This document shows, piece by piece, positions 20,063 through 29,983 of a DNA stretch of 64,000 nucleotides. Origin of the DNA: Bacteroidota bacterium (lineage in GTDB: Bacteria; Bacteroidota; Rhodothermia; Rhodothermales; UBA10348). A program made the position numbers and the translations under genes. Location of the stretch: NCBI GenBank assembly GCA_027622005.1, contig JAQBZH010000002.1, positions 67,001-131,000 of the forward strand, in the 5' to 3' direction. Below the pieces are notes generated by a model that searched no databases, was not told the DNA's origin, and was given only the letters and a program-made list of their open reading frames with translations. Every line of letters begins with the position of its first letter. The stretch's first letter is position 1.

Positions 20063-20404
20063 ATGAATTGGATAAACCCATTTACCATTACGGTTCTATC
20101 TATTGGTCTCTTTTTGTGGGGGGTCGCAGTTTATGTCCGCGCCCACCCTCCAAAAAAAATAAACTCCCTTTACGGATACCGAACCAAACGGTCAATGGCT
20201 TCGCAAGAGGCGTGGGATTTCGCTCAGCTGTACTCGGGCGATTTAATGGTGAAGGAAAGCAAAATGATGGTTATCGCTTCCGTGGTCTGGCCCTTTTTGA
20301 TTTATTGGACCTGTAAAAAGCCCAAATCAACTCGAAAACTGAATCTATTTGTCCATCGGCTTTTCGACGTTGACCTGCCAGATATCTGCGTTCCACTCTG
20401 TTGA
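20063..20404 (+). CDS. SdpI family membrane protein
   Basis: INSLYGYRTKRSMASQEAWDFAQ motif with flanking transmembrane segments. Confidence 0.75.
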   Translation: MNWINPFTITVLSIGLFLWGVAVYVRAHPPKKINSLYGYRTKRSMASQEAWDFAQLYSGDLMVKESKMMVIASVVWPFLIYWTCKKPKSTRKLNLFVHRLFDVDLPDICVPLC

Positions 20405-22882
20405 CCCCAATAGATGCTCGACAAAATATTCAGCTCTCAGCCAAAACCAATAGTCTGACATCGATCCGTAGCCGTGACGTTGTCCGGTAAACAGGAAGAA
20501 ATCGAATCGTTTGTTGGCTTTTATCAACGCATCTACCATTCGATAGGTATTGGCCGGGTGCACGTTGTTGTCCTCGTCCCCTGTGGTAAGCAATAAATGC
20601 CCTTTTAAGTTTTTGGCCAGATCCGGATTTTTGTCAATCGCATATTCAAAAGTGACCTTTCCTGAATCGCTTACGACTTCCTTGATACCGTGATGTTTTT
20701 CGGACCACCAGCGGTTGTAGATATCGTTCGTATGATTTCCAGAGCTCGAAACGGCCACTTTGAAAAAGTCTGGATATACGAGCATTGCTGCCGTCGACAT
20801 AAATCCACCCCCCGAATGGCCGTAAATCCCCACGCGATCCTGGTCAATGAATGGGTGCCGATTCGCAAGCTGCTCCACCGCCACTTTTTTGTCCTCTAGT
20901 CCATAGTCCCGTAAATCTCCGTACCCATAATTATGGTACCATTTGGACCGATCAGGATGGCCTCCACGGTTTCCAATCGTCACAACGACCATCCCAAACT
21001 GAGCTAATGCCATTTCAGATCGACTGTCTGAAAACGATTTGGCAACGGCTTCCGTTTGCGGCCCTGGATAAACATACTCGACAATTGGATACGACTTATT
21101 TTCGTCGAAATCGAAGGGTAGGTACATCACCCCATAGAGATCAGTAACCCCATCTCCCGCTTTAACTTTAAAGGGCTCAGGGAATTTATACCCCGAATCT
21201 AGGAGTTTGCTGAAGTCGGAAGTTTCCAAATCCAATACTTTCTGGCCCGTCTGATTCACTAAGGATGCGGCTGGGATCGTATTGACGCGGGAATAATTAT
21301 CTACGAAAAACTTACCCGATTCGCTAAATGAAGAACGGTGATCAAAGTCGCCTGGATTAAGCAACTGTAGCCCTGTTCCATCGAGTTTTACTTTGTAGGC
21401 GTGGATATAATAAGGGTCTTCTCCTTTTTCTTTGCTGTTTGCCGTAAAGTATAGGACTCCCGCCGCTTCATCGATGGTTTGAATGCCACGAACGGAGTAC
21501 GGGCCCGAAGTCACTTGGTTTTTGAGTTTTCCATCAGCTCCAAATCGGTAAATGTGACCCCATCCATCGCGTTCGGACCACCACAATAGGTCCCCATTTG
21601 ACAGTTGGTCGAGCCGTTGAACCTCGACGTAAGTATTGAGTCTCTCTTCGATCAATACCGTCACTTCTCCAGTCGATGCATCCGCCTTCATCACATCAAC
21701 TCGTTTCAGATCTCGGCTTATGCTGGAAAAGTAAAAATCGTCCGAATTGTCAGAAAGCCACAGCGACCTAAACGGTTCAACACTCGCAGGATAACGGAAC
21801 GAACGGGCTGTCATAGTGCCAAAGGACTCGTCTTTAAAACGATTTCCCTTCACCATGACCATCTTGTCCGATGCGAGGTCATAAATCTGAATGCTCTCTT
21901 CTCCGACAAACTCATCCCCAGGCATGGCATATTTATACGTTTCGAGTTCAGGTCGCTTATTCCCTGTGCTGTGGATAATCCAAAGGTCTTCAACTTTTCT
22001 TTGATCCGTTCGACCTACGGAGAAACGTTTCGAGTCTTTTGACCAAGTAACGCCGACCCGCTTACGTTTGTCTTTATTTTTGTCCACTTCCTTTTGGGTG
22101 CCGCCAAAATCGCCACCGGTGTAGGAGAAATATGCTTCGCCGTCGGTAGTTAACTGTATTTGCGATACTTCAACCTTTTCTTCAGCTGTAGTCGCATCAT
22201 CACCCGTTTTTCCCACGCGAGCGGCCAAAATTTTTGCGTAGTCATCCGGGCTCATTTTGTAAATATTATGGTTACGGCCAAAAAGAACGGTTTTTCCATC
22301 GGGTGATAGGGAAGACCAAGATGGATGATTGGCTGGCTCTTCGAATTCGGACAATTCCCGCAAGGTGCGAGTACTTACGGTGTACTCGAAGTGGAACACC
22401 TTCTTTCGAGTTTTGGGTTTGGCGGACTTTTTCTTCTCCTGAGTGTCTCCTTCGACCTCCTCAGCCTCTATTTCTTCATCTTGGGATCCTTGCACCTCGA
22501 ATTGAAGGGTATTCGCATTGATGAACTTGATACTACGAATAGGCAAGTGCTGCCCATCCCAAGGGTCCTTGGTAATTCTGGTTAGTTCAGCTGCGATACG
22601 ATCATTGTCGAAAATGGCTTTCTTGGTCCCCAATTTGCTATCAACCATGTAATACATGGTACCAGCCGACGACTTCCATTCGTACCAGAAATTTTCCGTT
22701 CCCTCAATCCACTGGGGACTAACGGACGTCGAGTACAACATGGCGCCAACCTTATAGGGAGCAAATTTTGCCGCCAAATCATAATTCGGCTTGCTGGATG
22801 GGGCATGTTTTCGGTCTTGCGCTTGTGATGTTGTGGTCCACAAAAACACGACAAGAAAGAGGGTAGTAAAGGAACGTGTCAT
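20345..22882 (-). CDS. S9 family prolyl oligopeptidase/dipeptidyl peptidase IV-like
   Basis: Signal peptide; GIYGHSGGGFMSTAAML; GDEDNNVHPANTYR; RHGYG. Confidence 0.92.
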   Translation of the reverse strand: MTRSFTTLFLVVFLWTTTSQAQDRKHAPSSKPNYDLAAKFAPYKVGAMLYSTSVSPQWIEGTENFWYEWKSSAGTMYYMVDSKLGTKKAIFDNDRIAAELTRITKDPWDGQHLPIRSIKFINANTLQFEVQGSQDEEIEAEEVEGDTQEKKKSAKPKTRKKVFHFEYTVSTRTLRELSEFEEPANHPSWSSLSPDGKTVLFGRNHNIYKMSPDDYAKILAARVGKTGDDATTAEEKVEVSQIQLTTDGEAYFSYTGGDFGGTQKEVDKNKDKRKRVGVTWSKDSKRFSVGRTDQRKVEDLWIIHSTGNKRPELETYKYAMPGDEFVGEESIQIYDLASDKMVMVKGNRFKDESFGTMTARSFRYPASVEPFRSLWLSDNSDDFYFSSISRDLKRVDVMKADASTGEVTVLIEERLNTYVEVQRLDQLSNGDLLWWSERDGWGHIYRFGADGKLKNQVTSGPYSVRGIQTIDEAAGVLYFTANSKEKGEDPYYIHAYKVKLDGTGLQLLNPGDFDHRSSFSESGKFFVDNYSRVNTIPAASLVNQTGQKVLDLETSDFSKLLDSGYKFPEPFKVKAGDGVTDLYGVMYLPFDFDENKSYPIVEYVYPGPQTEAVAKSFSDSRSEMALAQFGMVVVTIGNRGGHPDRSKWYHNYGYGDLRDYGLEDKKVAVEQLANRHPFIDQDRVGIYGHSGGGFMSTAAMLVYPDFFKVAVSSSGNHTNDIYNRWWSEKHHGIKEVVSDSGKVTFEYAIDKNPDLAKNLKGHLLLTTGDEDNNVHPANTYRMVDALIKANKRFDFFLFTGQRHGYGSMSDYWFWLRAEYFVEHLLGSTEWNADIWQVNVEKPMDK

Positions 22883-23348
22883 AGTTCGGTCGATGGGTTA
22901 CAGGTAATACTTGGGTTTTGGTCCTAAAGGTCTTCCAAAATATCCAATTCAGAGGGATTCGTTGCTAACAAAAGCTATCAATCGGAAACCAAAGACGAAT
23001 AGGTCATTTTCTCGAGGGAATAGTCTTCTATGTTAATAAATAAAATGCTTCTCGTCTAGGGAGCACGACTGGAGGCTGAGCGATTCTTTAGACCCATCAA
23101 AATCGGCGTTTAAAAAGCTGTTCTCCGGCCATTCATATCCTTCAAGGGGACACACAATGGAAAAATAAAAGCCGATCGAACCGAGGCCAAATGGCACTTT
23201 TGTTTTTGGGTATCGGGAAATACCCTACATTCGTCAGCATCAAAAACGTATTCTTCGTGTAACTCCGTAAGCTATTCGAAAGGGGACAATTCAAGGTTTA
23301 CCGGTCTATCCTTAACTAAAACGCTTTTTAATCACTCAGATCTATACC

Positions 23349-23792
23349 ATGTCGACGCATCGAATTTTAGTACTCAGTTTGCTCACTGTTTTAACTTTGA
23401 CGTCCGCCTGCAGCGGTGATTCCGGAGGGTCGGGTGATCCGGTTGTCGGTCCAGGTGGTAACGACGATCCGCCAGGACCAACAGGTCCGATTCGGTTTTC
23501 CCAAGACGTTTCTCAAATTTTCCACGCAAGTTGTGGCGGTTCGGGGTGTCATGTTAATAACGTCAAGAATGGAGTCAACTTAACGACCTATTCCTCGGTT
23601 ATGGGAAGTATAGGACAAGCCTACGGTACGCCTATTGTAGTAGCCGGAAACGCATCATTGAGTCCCATAATCGATAAGCTTGGGTCCAATCCTCGCTTCG
23701 GAAATCGAATGCCTGATGGAAGATCCGCTCTTTCTAGCTCACAAATTGCGACCATTTCAACATGGATCAACGAAGGTGCCCTCAATAATTAA
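23349..23792 (+). CDS. Lipoprotein with cytochrome-c-like CX4CH motif
   Basis: Lipobox LTLTSACSG; FSQDVSQIFHASCGGSGCHVNN. Confidence 0.75.
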   Translation: MSTHRILVLSLLTVLTLTSACSGDSGGSGDPVVGPGGNDDPPGPTGPIRFSQDVSQIFHASCGGSGCHVNNVKNGVNLTTYSSVMGSIGQAYGTPIVVAGNASLSPIIDKLGSNPRFGNRMPDGRSALSSSQIATISTWINEGALNN

Positions 23793-23802
23793 AAAATCGT
23801 CG

Positions 23803-24336
23803 ATGTTGTTCGCATGGGTGGCCCTCTTTTGGAGCGTCACAGCCGAAGCTCAGGTTGTTTCGACAACTGGAGGAGAAGTGGTGTTTACTTCCCATGTTCC
23901 TCTTCACACGTTTTCCGGGGTGTCGAATACATTGAAGGGAAACATCAATTTTACCGATAGCTCGGTCGATTTTTATGTTGACCTTGCATCGCTCGAAACG
24001 GGGATTGGGAAGAGGGACAAAGATATGCGAACTACCCTCCAGACTAGCAAATATCCTTTTGCAGAGTTTTTTGGGAAGTTGAGTCAACCCGTAGATTTAA
24101 ATTCGAGCTCCCGTCAACAAGTTCAGGTTAAGGGCAAATTTAGCCTTCATGGGATAACCAAGGATATTGTGGTTCAGGGCTCGCTGATCAAAGAGAAATC
24201 GGGTTGGAAGCTGGAAGCTGCTTGGTCTTTGAACCTGAGTGATTACAACATAAAGCCGCCAAAACTGTTGATCGTAAAGGTCGATGAAAAGCAAGAAATT
24301 ACGATTCGAGCAGTACTAACCTCAGATTCTAAATAA
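23803..24336 (+). CDS. YceI family protein
   Basis: Signal peptide; VVFTSHVPLHTFSGVSNTLKGNINF; DKDMRTTLQTSKYPFAEF. Confidence 0.85.
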   Translation: MLFAWVALFWSVTAEAQVVSTTGGEVVFTSHVPLHTFSGVSNTLKGNINFTDSSVDFYVDLASLETGIGKRDKDMRTTLQTSKYPFAEFFGKLSQPVDLNSSSRQQVQVKGKFSLHGITKDIVVQGSLIKEKSGWKLEAAWSLNLSDYNIKPPKLLIVKVDEKQEITIRAVLTSDSK

Positions 24337-24346
24337 GGCTAATTAA

Positions 24347-25231
24347 GTGATAAAGATGAACTTAGATACCAAATTTGGCCGATTGTCCTCGAAGATGATG
24401 GTCTTTTTGTCGCTTCTGACACTGGTAACGCCGCTTGTATTTGGTCAAATGAAGAGGGAACGGTCGGTGGAAATTGCCCCCGAATTGTTTCTGGCTGCAT
24501 CGGTAATCACTTTACCTAGCACGACCCAGTTGCCTGCATCGAACATGAATTTTACCATTCAGCACGCTTTTGGGCCCGTTTCTGATGGATTGGAGGGGCT
24601 TTTTGGACTCGACGCCTCTTCAAACATTCGATTTGGCTTTGACTACGGTCTCACAGATAATCTTTCAATCGGCATCGGAAGATCGAGATTTGACAAAGTG
24701 TATGACCTGAGAGCAAAAATGAAATTGATGACGGTAGGTACGGAGGCTTCACCTACGGTTATAAGCGTTTTCGGTAATATCGGAGTGGATTCACAGGACA
24801 ACGATTTGGAATTTGCTGACCGCGCCTCGAGCCACCTTTCGGTTCTGGTTGGACATGCTTTAACTGAAAAAATAACTCTTCAAGTATCCCCCGCATGGTC
24901 TCACTTCAATTTGGCGAAATCGAATATTGTTTTTGGCGGCGGGGTTGAACGAGAGGCATCCGATATTCTCACGCTGGGATTCGCAACTAGATATATTATT
25001 ACCGGTCAAGTCTCGGTTTTGGCCGAATTTATCCCAGTTATTGGCACCAGATCGGATGGTTCAGAAAATGCATTTTCTTTGGGCGTAGATCTGGAAGCAG
25101 GCGGGCACGTTTTTCAAATGTTTCTTACTTCAACACAGTGGATTGTGCCGCAATACGTTGCTTCGAAATCGCGCGATAATTTTTTCGACGGGGACTTTGG
25201 CTTCGGATTCAATATTCACCGGGTTTTTTGA
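24347..25231 (+). CDS. Outer-membrane-type barrel protein (DUF5777-like)
   Basis: Signal peptide; NFTIQHAFGPVSDGLEGLFGLDASSNIRFGFDYGLTDNLSIGIGRS. Confidence 0.75.
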   Translation: MIKMNLDTKFGRLSSKMMVFLSLLTLVTPLVFGQMKRERSVEIAPELFLAASVITLPSTTQLPASNMNFTIQHAFGPVSDGLEGLFGLDASSNIRFGFDYGLTDNLSIGIGRSRFDKVYDLRAKMKLMTVGTEASPTVISVFGNIGVDSQDNDLEFADRASSHLSVLVGHALTEKITLQVSPAWSHFNLAKSNIVFGGGVEREASDILTLGFATRYIITGQVSVLAEFIPVIGTRSDGSENAFSLGVDLEAGGHVFQMFLTSTQWIVPQYVASKSRDNFFDGDFGFGFNIHRVF

Positions 25232-25947
25232 GCCAGTTCGACGAGGTGTTTGACTTTTTCAGCTGATGTCACGCCGTTTTCGAGCACGGATGAATAAGCG
25301 TGCAACGAGAACTTGGTGTTCGCCATACCCTGAACAATGGCTTGGACGTTTTCGGAGGAAACGCCTCCCCCAACTACGAACTCCAAACGTGGGAACTCAG
25401 AAGCGAACTCTTTAATGTTGGAAAGGCCATCCACAGCGGATAACGAACTTCCCCAAGCCGTTCCTGAGGTTAATACACGTTGAAACCGAGTTTCCTCGAG
25501 GAATTCAAGTGCAGCGAACGGGTCTGAAAGAGCGTCAAATGCCCTGTGGAACGTGTTTTTTACTCCATTGTAGCTGGCGTATAGCGCTATTTCTTCGCAA
25601 AGCACTTCGTCCACTCGGTCGCCATCCAACGAGCCAAAGACGATTCCGTCGACCCCAAGTGCAATAATTTGTTGGGCGTCAGTTAACATGGTCATTCGAT
25701 CTGTGCGGTTGAAAGTGAAATCTCCTCCGCGAGGTCTAATCATAACTACCACCTCTATTTTCCCTCCCACGAGGTCGACAATCTTTTGAAGGATCGTCAA
25801 ATCAGGCGTAGTTCCGCCGATGACCATGTCTTTGCAACATTCGATTCGACGAGCACCTCCCTCTAAAGCAGCTTCGGCCGACTTTAGCGCGGTCGTAAGG
25901 TTCGTACAGTCAATACAGATTTCGACATCAATCATACATTTGCTCAA
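25216..25947 (-). CDS. cutC: Copper homeostasis protein CutC
   Basis: GGARRIECCKDMVIGGTTPD; VMIRPRGGDFTFN; FHRAFDALSDP; VGGGVSSENV. Confidence 0.93.
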   Translation of the reverse strand: MSKCMIDVEICIDCTNLTTALKSAEAALEGGARRIECCKDMVIGGTTPDLTILQKIVDLVGGKIEVVVMIRPRGGDFTFNRTDRMTMLTDAQQIIALGVDGIVFGSLDGDRVDEVLCEEIALYASYNGVKNTFHRAFDALSDPFAALEFLEETRFQRVLTSGTAWGSSLSAVDGLSNIKEFASEFPRLEFVVGGGVSSENVQAIVQGMANTKFSLHAYSSVLENGVTSAEKVKHLVELAQKTR

Positions 25948-26021
25948 TCACTATTCTTTCGTCCCGCATTATCTTGAGTGCAGTCCTGTTTTGACCCTAA
26001 CCGCATTCCTAAAATTGATTT

Positions 26022-27368
26022 ATGCGTTTCTTATCGGCCCGGTTTGCGAGATCCAAGTTAATCACGGCAATCAATATTTTTCTCCTCATGGCATTTACGC
26101 GCGACCTTTCTGCCCAAACGCAATCTGGCTTGAGCCAAGAAGAGCAACAGCTGGTATCCTCCATTGAATCTAGGGTTGAAGATGCCATTTCCTTCCTGGA
26201 AAAGATTGTCAATATTAACAGCGGTTCCATGAACTTTGAGGGTGTCAAAGCGGTCGGGGCCGCCTTTGCAGAGGAATTAGAACCGTTGGGATTTAAGACG
26301 TGGTGGGTGGACGGAGCTGCATTTGGAAGAGCAGGGCACTTGTTTGCAACACGGGGCAACACAGGTCCACATTTTCTGTTAATTGGCCACTTAGACACTG
26401 TATTTGAACTGGACAGTTCATTTCAAAAATTTACCCGACTGAATGTGAATCAGGCAGAGGGGCCTGGTGTGATAGACATGAAAGGCGGGGATGTCGTCCT
26501 GTTGGAAGTGGTAAGGGCCTTACACTCGGTTGGAGCCCTGGACCAGATGACCATCACCATTTCTTTGATTGGCGATGAAGAGTCGTCCGGCGATCCGCTT
26601 GAGGTAGGTCGGGCGTCGTTGGTTGAAGCCGCCGATGCTGCGGATATCGCCTTGGCCTTTGAACCTGGCGATGGAGATCCGCAAACCGCTGTCTTGGCTC
26701 GAAGAGGATTTACAGGTTGGGAAGTGCACGCAACAGGAATTAGAGGGCACTCTTCGGCTGTTTTTTCGAGTGAAATGGGATACGGATCGATTTATGAAGC
26801 CGCCCGAATTCTTACACGCTTCCAGGAAAAGCTGACCGGACAAGAGCTATTAACGTTTAATCCTGGATTGATTCTCGGCGGAACTACAGTTGAATTCGAC
26901 GAAGAAAACGATCGGGGATCAGCCATTGGAAAGACCAACGTTATTTCGGAAAAAACGATCGTTACGGGGGATTTGAGGACGATATCACCTCAAAAGAGGG
27001 AACAGGTAAAAGCGTCTATGCGCGCCATCGTGGCAGACCATTTACCGGGAACCGGAGCCGAAATCATATTTCGGGACAGCTATCCCCCGATGGGAATGAC
27101 CGAAGGAAACGAACGTTTACTGGCCATATTGAGCAAGGCCAGTACAGATGCCGGGTATGAACCGGTTCGGGCAGGAAACCCAGCTGAGGCCGGCGCCGCT
27201 GACATTTCATTTGCCGCCGGACGGGTGGAAATGGCGTTGGATGGTCTAGGGATGACAGGCGAAGGGACACACACCACGACTGAATGGGCTGACCTGAGCA
27301 CGTTACCCATGCAAACCATTCGCGTGGCCATCCTAATGCATCGGATTTCGTCTACTTGGCAAAAGTAA
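26022..27368 (+). CDS. Secreted M20 family metallopeptidase (glutamate carboxypeptidase-like)
   Basis: LLIGHLDTVFE; GPGVIDMKGGDVVLLE; DEESSGDP; GEGTHTTTEWADL. Confidence 0.9.
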   Translation: MRFLSARFARSKLITAINIFLLMAFTRDLSAQTQSGLSQEEQQLVSSIESRVEDAISFLEKIVNINSGSMNFEGVKAVGAAFAEELEPLGFKTWWVDGAAFGRAGHLFATRGNTGPHFLLIGHLDTVFELDSSFQKFTRLNVNQAEGPGVIDMKGGDVVLLEVVRALHSVGALDQMTITISLIGDEESSGDPLEVGRASLVEAADAADIALAFEPGDGDPQTAVLARRGFTGWEVHATGIRGHSSAVFSSEMGYGSIYEAARILTRFQEKLTGQELLTFNPGLILGGTTVEFDEENDRGSAIGKTNVISEKTIVTGDLRTISPQKREQVKASMRAIVADHLPGTGAEIIFRDSYPPMGMTEGNERLLAILSKASTDAGYEPVRAGNPAEAGAADISFAAGRVEMALDGLGMTGEGTHTTTEWADLSTLPMQTIRVAILMHRISSTWQK

Positions 27369-27437
27369 ACGAGGGGCCAATTGGTCCAATTGACGCCGCG
27401 GCGTATTCCCGTTCCTTTCTTTCGGCTTTCGCGGCGA

Positions 27438-28652
27438 CTATTTCGGTTCACTCCCGCTTTTGATGGCCGTTTTCATCGTGAAACTGGGATGCTGACCCGG
27501 AGCAGTGACTACATTTAGCACGTCAAAGGTCAGGGCTACTTCCGGAATTCTGGGCCCGGTTTTAACCAAAACCTGAATCGAGTGATGAGCCGGAATAACT
27601 ACCAAATTTGCTCTGTCATGAAATCTAAAATCCGAAGTATTACTGAGAGTAAAGTCGGATTCGGACTTGTTTTCAATGCGAATGTCCAGGATACTCGTGT
27701 CTCCTTGATAGGCTGCCGAGGTGATGGAAAGCGATGCTTCTACCAACGGCATAACATGTTCGAGGCGGCCAATCAGCGTATTCTGGTACCATGCAACCGT
27801 TCTGCGTGCCAACAAAGCTTCCTTAATTCCTGATTCCGTCCTTTCTTTGGCAAAAACGATTGTAACTGGTCGGTGCCCGCCGCCCGGAACGTCAAACTGC
27901 CAATCTATCAAACTGTGTATGTCGGATGTGCCGATAATTGCCAGATTGTACTTCAAAGCAATCTCCAAGGCTTCGTCTGAATAGGTAATATCATTTACCA
28001 CTTCAATTCCCTGAATCTGGCCTTTTTCAATCATCGCGAGATTTATTTCTTCCAGACGCGCTACACCGTCCTTTCTTTGTGCCGTCCAATTGGGGTGGTT
28101 CATGAAGGTAAAACCGCCCTGTTTTTGAGCTTCGGCGTAGGCAACTTCCGCATTTTCGGTTACTAGCGGATTAGCGTCCGATATAAAAATAGTATTCGCA
28201 TGCCCGAAGGGGAGGGCGCGAGTTATTTCCGAGCCCCGAATTACGATTAAATCGCTATTTGCTGCCGTGCTTAAGGCAATATCGAATGCTCGATTTCGAT
28301 CCGGGAACGGGATATCGGCTTTGTGTGGCAGGTATTCCAGGTGCTCGGTAACGGCAATGCAATCCAAATTGTCTTTTTGGGCTTCCTGTACTCGCGTGTT
28401 GGGCCACACATCCCCATCGGAGAATACCGAGTGCATATGGAAGTCACAGGTTAAACTGAAAAAACCATTTACATCTGGAAATTCAATTGCTCGTACAGCT
28501 CCATGGGTATGTCCAGATTGACCGAACGAGAGGGGAGCGCTGAAAATCAGAAGCAGGTAAACAACAGCCTGCCGTTTGGAAAGCCAATTAAGCGACGGAA
28601 TAAGGGTACCGCGCCGTGCACTTAGTGCCACTTGGAATGATTCACTAGACAT
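27438..28652 (-). CDS. PHP-domain protein (secreted phosphodiesterase-like)
   Basis: CDFHMHSVFSDGDVWP; AVTEHLEYLPHK; FMNHPNW; GTSDIHS. Confidence 0.82.
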   Translation of the reverse strand: MSSESFQVALSARRGTLIPSLNWLSKRQAVVYLLLIFSAPLSFGQSGHTHGAVRAIEFPDVNGFFSLTCDFHMHSVFSDGDVWPNTRVQEAQKDNLDCIAVTEHLEYLPHKADIPFPDRNRAFDIALSTAANSDLIVIRGSEITRALPFGHANTIFISDANPLVTENAEVAYAEAQKQGGFTFMNHPNWTAQRKDGVARLEEINLAMIEKGQIQGIEVVNDITYSDEALEIALKYNLAIIGTSDIHSLIDWQFDVPGGGHRPVTIVFAKERTESGIKEALLARRTVAWYQNTLIGRLEHVMPLVEASLSITSAAYQGDTSILDIRIENKSESDFTLSNTSDFRFHDRANLVVIPAHHSIQVLVKTGPRIPEVALTFDVLNVVTAPGQHPSFTMKTAIKSGSEPK

Positions 28653-28733
28653 AGGAAATGGTGGGTTCGTTTGCTAAAAGCGAAGCTCTATATGCAGGAC
28701 TATCAATCTTAGGAAAAAATGTGCAAACGACCA

Positions 28734-29315
28734 TTAAGCCGGGATTACTTTTTTCGAGGACTGAAGGTCATTTTTCCAATTTCGATAACCAACGACACAC
28801 AAAATCAAGAAAATAAAATATTGGATCGAAAACAGGTACAACCCCTTCATGGCGTAGATGCTGATAGCTACCACGTCAATAACGAACCAGTAGAGCCAGT
28901 TTTCCAGTTTTTTTTGCGCCATGAACCATTGCGCTATAAAGCTGGCCACGGTAGTAAATGCATCTCCATACGGAAACGAGGCTTCGGTATTGGAGCTCAT
29001 TGTATACCCCCACAGCAGCGTTCCCACAGCCGCTGCCAATAACCAAAGTCCGTTTTGAAACAGGCTCATGGTGGAAATCGGTAAGGCAGTTCCTTCCACG
29101 GGCTTTTTCGACCAATGAATCCATCCGTACACATTCATTCCAAAGAAATAGATGTGTAAGATCATATCTGAGTATAAAAACGAATCGAAGAACACTATCG
29201 CTGCGGCCACGACAGATACCAATCCAATCGGCCAACACCAAATATTCTGTTTGGTGACCAAATACACACTCAGCAGCCCGGCAATGGCTGCCAAAGCTTC
29301 AAGAAATACCATCAA
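28734..29315 (-). CDS. pnuC: Nicotinamide mononucleotide transporter PnuC family
   Basis: NIWCWPIGLVSVV; LHIYFFGMNVYGWIHW; NWLYWFVIDVVAISIYAMKGLY. Confidence 0.9.
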   Translation of the reverse strand: MMVFLEALAAIAGLLSVYLVTKQNIWCWPIGLVSVVAAAIVFFDSFLYSDMILHIYFFGMNVYGWIHWSKKPVEGTALPISTMSLFQNGLWLLAAAVGTLLWGYTMSSNTEASFPYGDAFTTVASFIAQWFMAQKKLENWLYWFVIDVVAISIYAMKGLYLFSIQYFIFLILCVVGYRNWKNDLQSSKKVIPA

Positions 29316-29356
29316 TGGCGGGTTTGGAATTTAAACGTCTTCAAATCCGACGCACG

Positions 29357-29794
29357 TTAGTTGATTTGAATCGGATTAATCGATTTGGCAATTTTTCGAC
29401 CTGCAAAATTAGAAAAATAGACCCAAAGTATCCCGACGAAAAACAAACTCTGTAAAAACAAAACGATCCCTGTTCCTGACAGTGATCCCCCTTCATTGTG
29501 AAATTCGTAAACCAAAAACTTGGTTTGATCGGACATAAAAAGAAATCCCACCAAGATGGTACCGCTATAGAGCGCCAAAGCAAATAATTGAATCCGCGCC
29601 ACCCAAATCCAAAAAACCCCTGGCTGAATCAAGCCAATTCCGATTGGAAAGAGGAGCGTTTCGAAATTGAGTAAGTCCAAATTCCCGCTGGTTATTTCAC
29701 CTATGAAATTCGACCACGCAATGAGGCCCAAAGCTACGCAGATGACACCTGCGGATAGGGAAGGAGGGGGTAGTTCTTTGTTCATTTTAAACAT
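29357..29794 (-). CDS. Hypothetical membrane protein
   Basis: 145 aa with about four hydrophobic segments; directly upstream of pnuC. Confidence 0.6.
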   Translation of the reverse strand: MFKMNKELPPPSLSAGVICVALGLIAWSNFIGEITSGNLDLLNFETLLFPIGIGLIQPGVFWIWVARIQLFALALYSGTILVGFLFMSDQTKFLVYEFHNEGGSLSGTGIVLFLQSLFFVGILWVYFSNFAGRKIAKSINPIQIN

Positions 29795-29863
29795 TTGAAA
29801 CCTGAAAATACGCGTGGATCGTTTAAACTAAAACACCGTTTCTGAATCATTTGACCGAGAAAG

Positions 29864-29905
29864 TTGGTTGGCCGGGGCGCGTACAAAGCCGCCCCGGCCA
29901 ACCAA
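29864..29905. terminator. 16-bp perfect inverted repeat, probable terminator
   Basis: TTGGTTGGCCGGGGCG-N10-CGCCCCGGCCAACCAA, downstream of 29984..30610 (-). Confidence 0.65.
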
Positions 29906-29983
29906 GCAATTCACCAACCTAGTGAACGAAATAGTCCCACTGAACCGACAAACCATTGTTTATGGATCCAGGGTTCTTCTCCG

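Noticed and set aside
28700-29863. Riboswitch upstream of pnuC or its operon
   Set aside because: No recognisable TPP, NAD or other conserved core in the short leader
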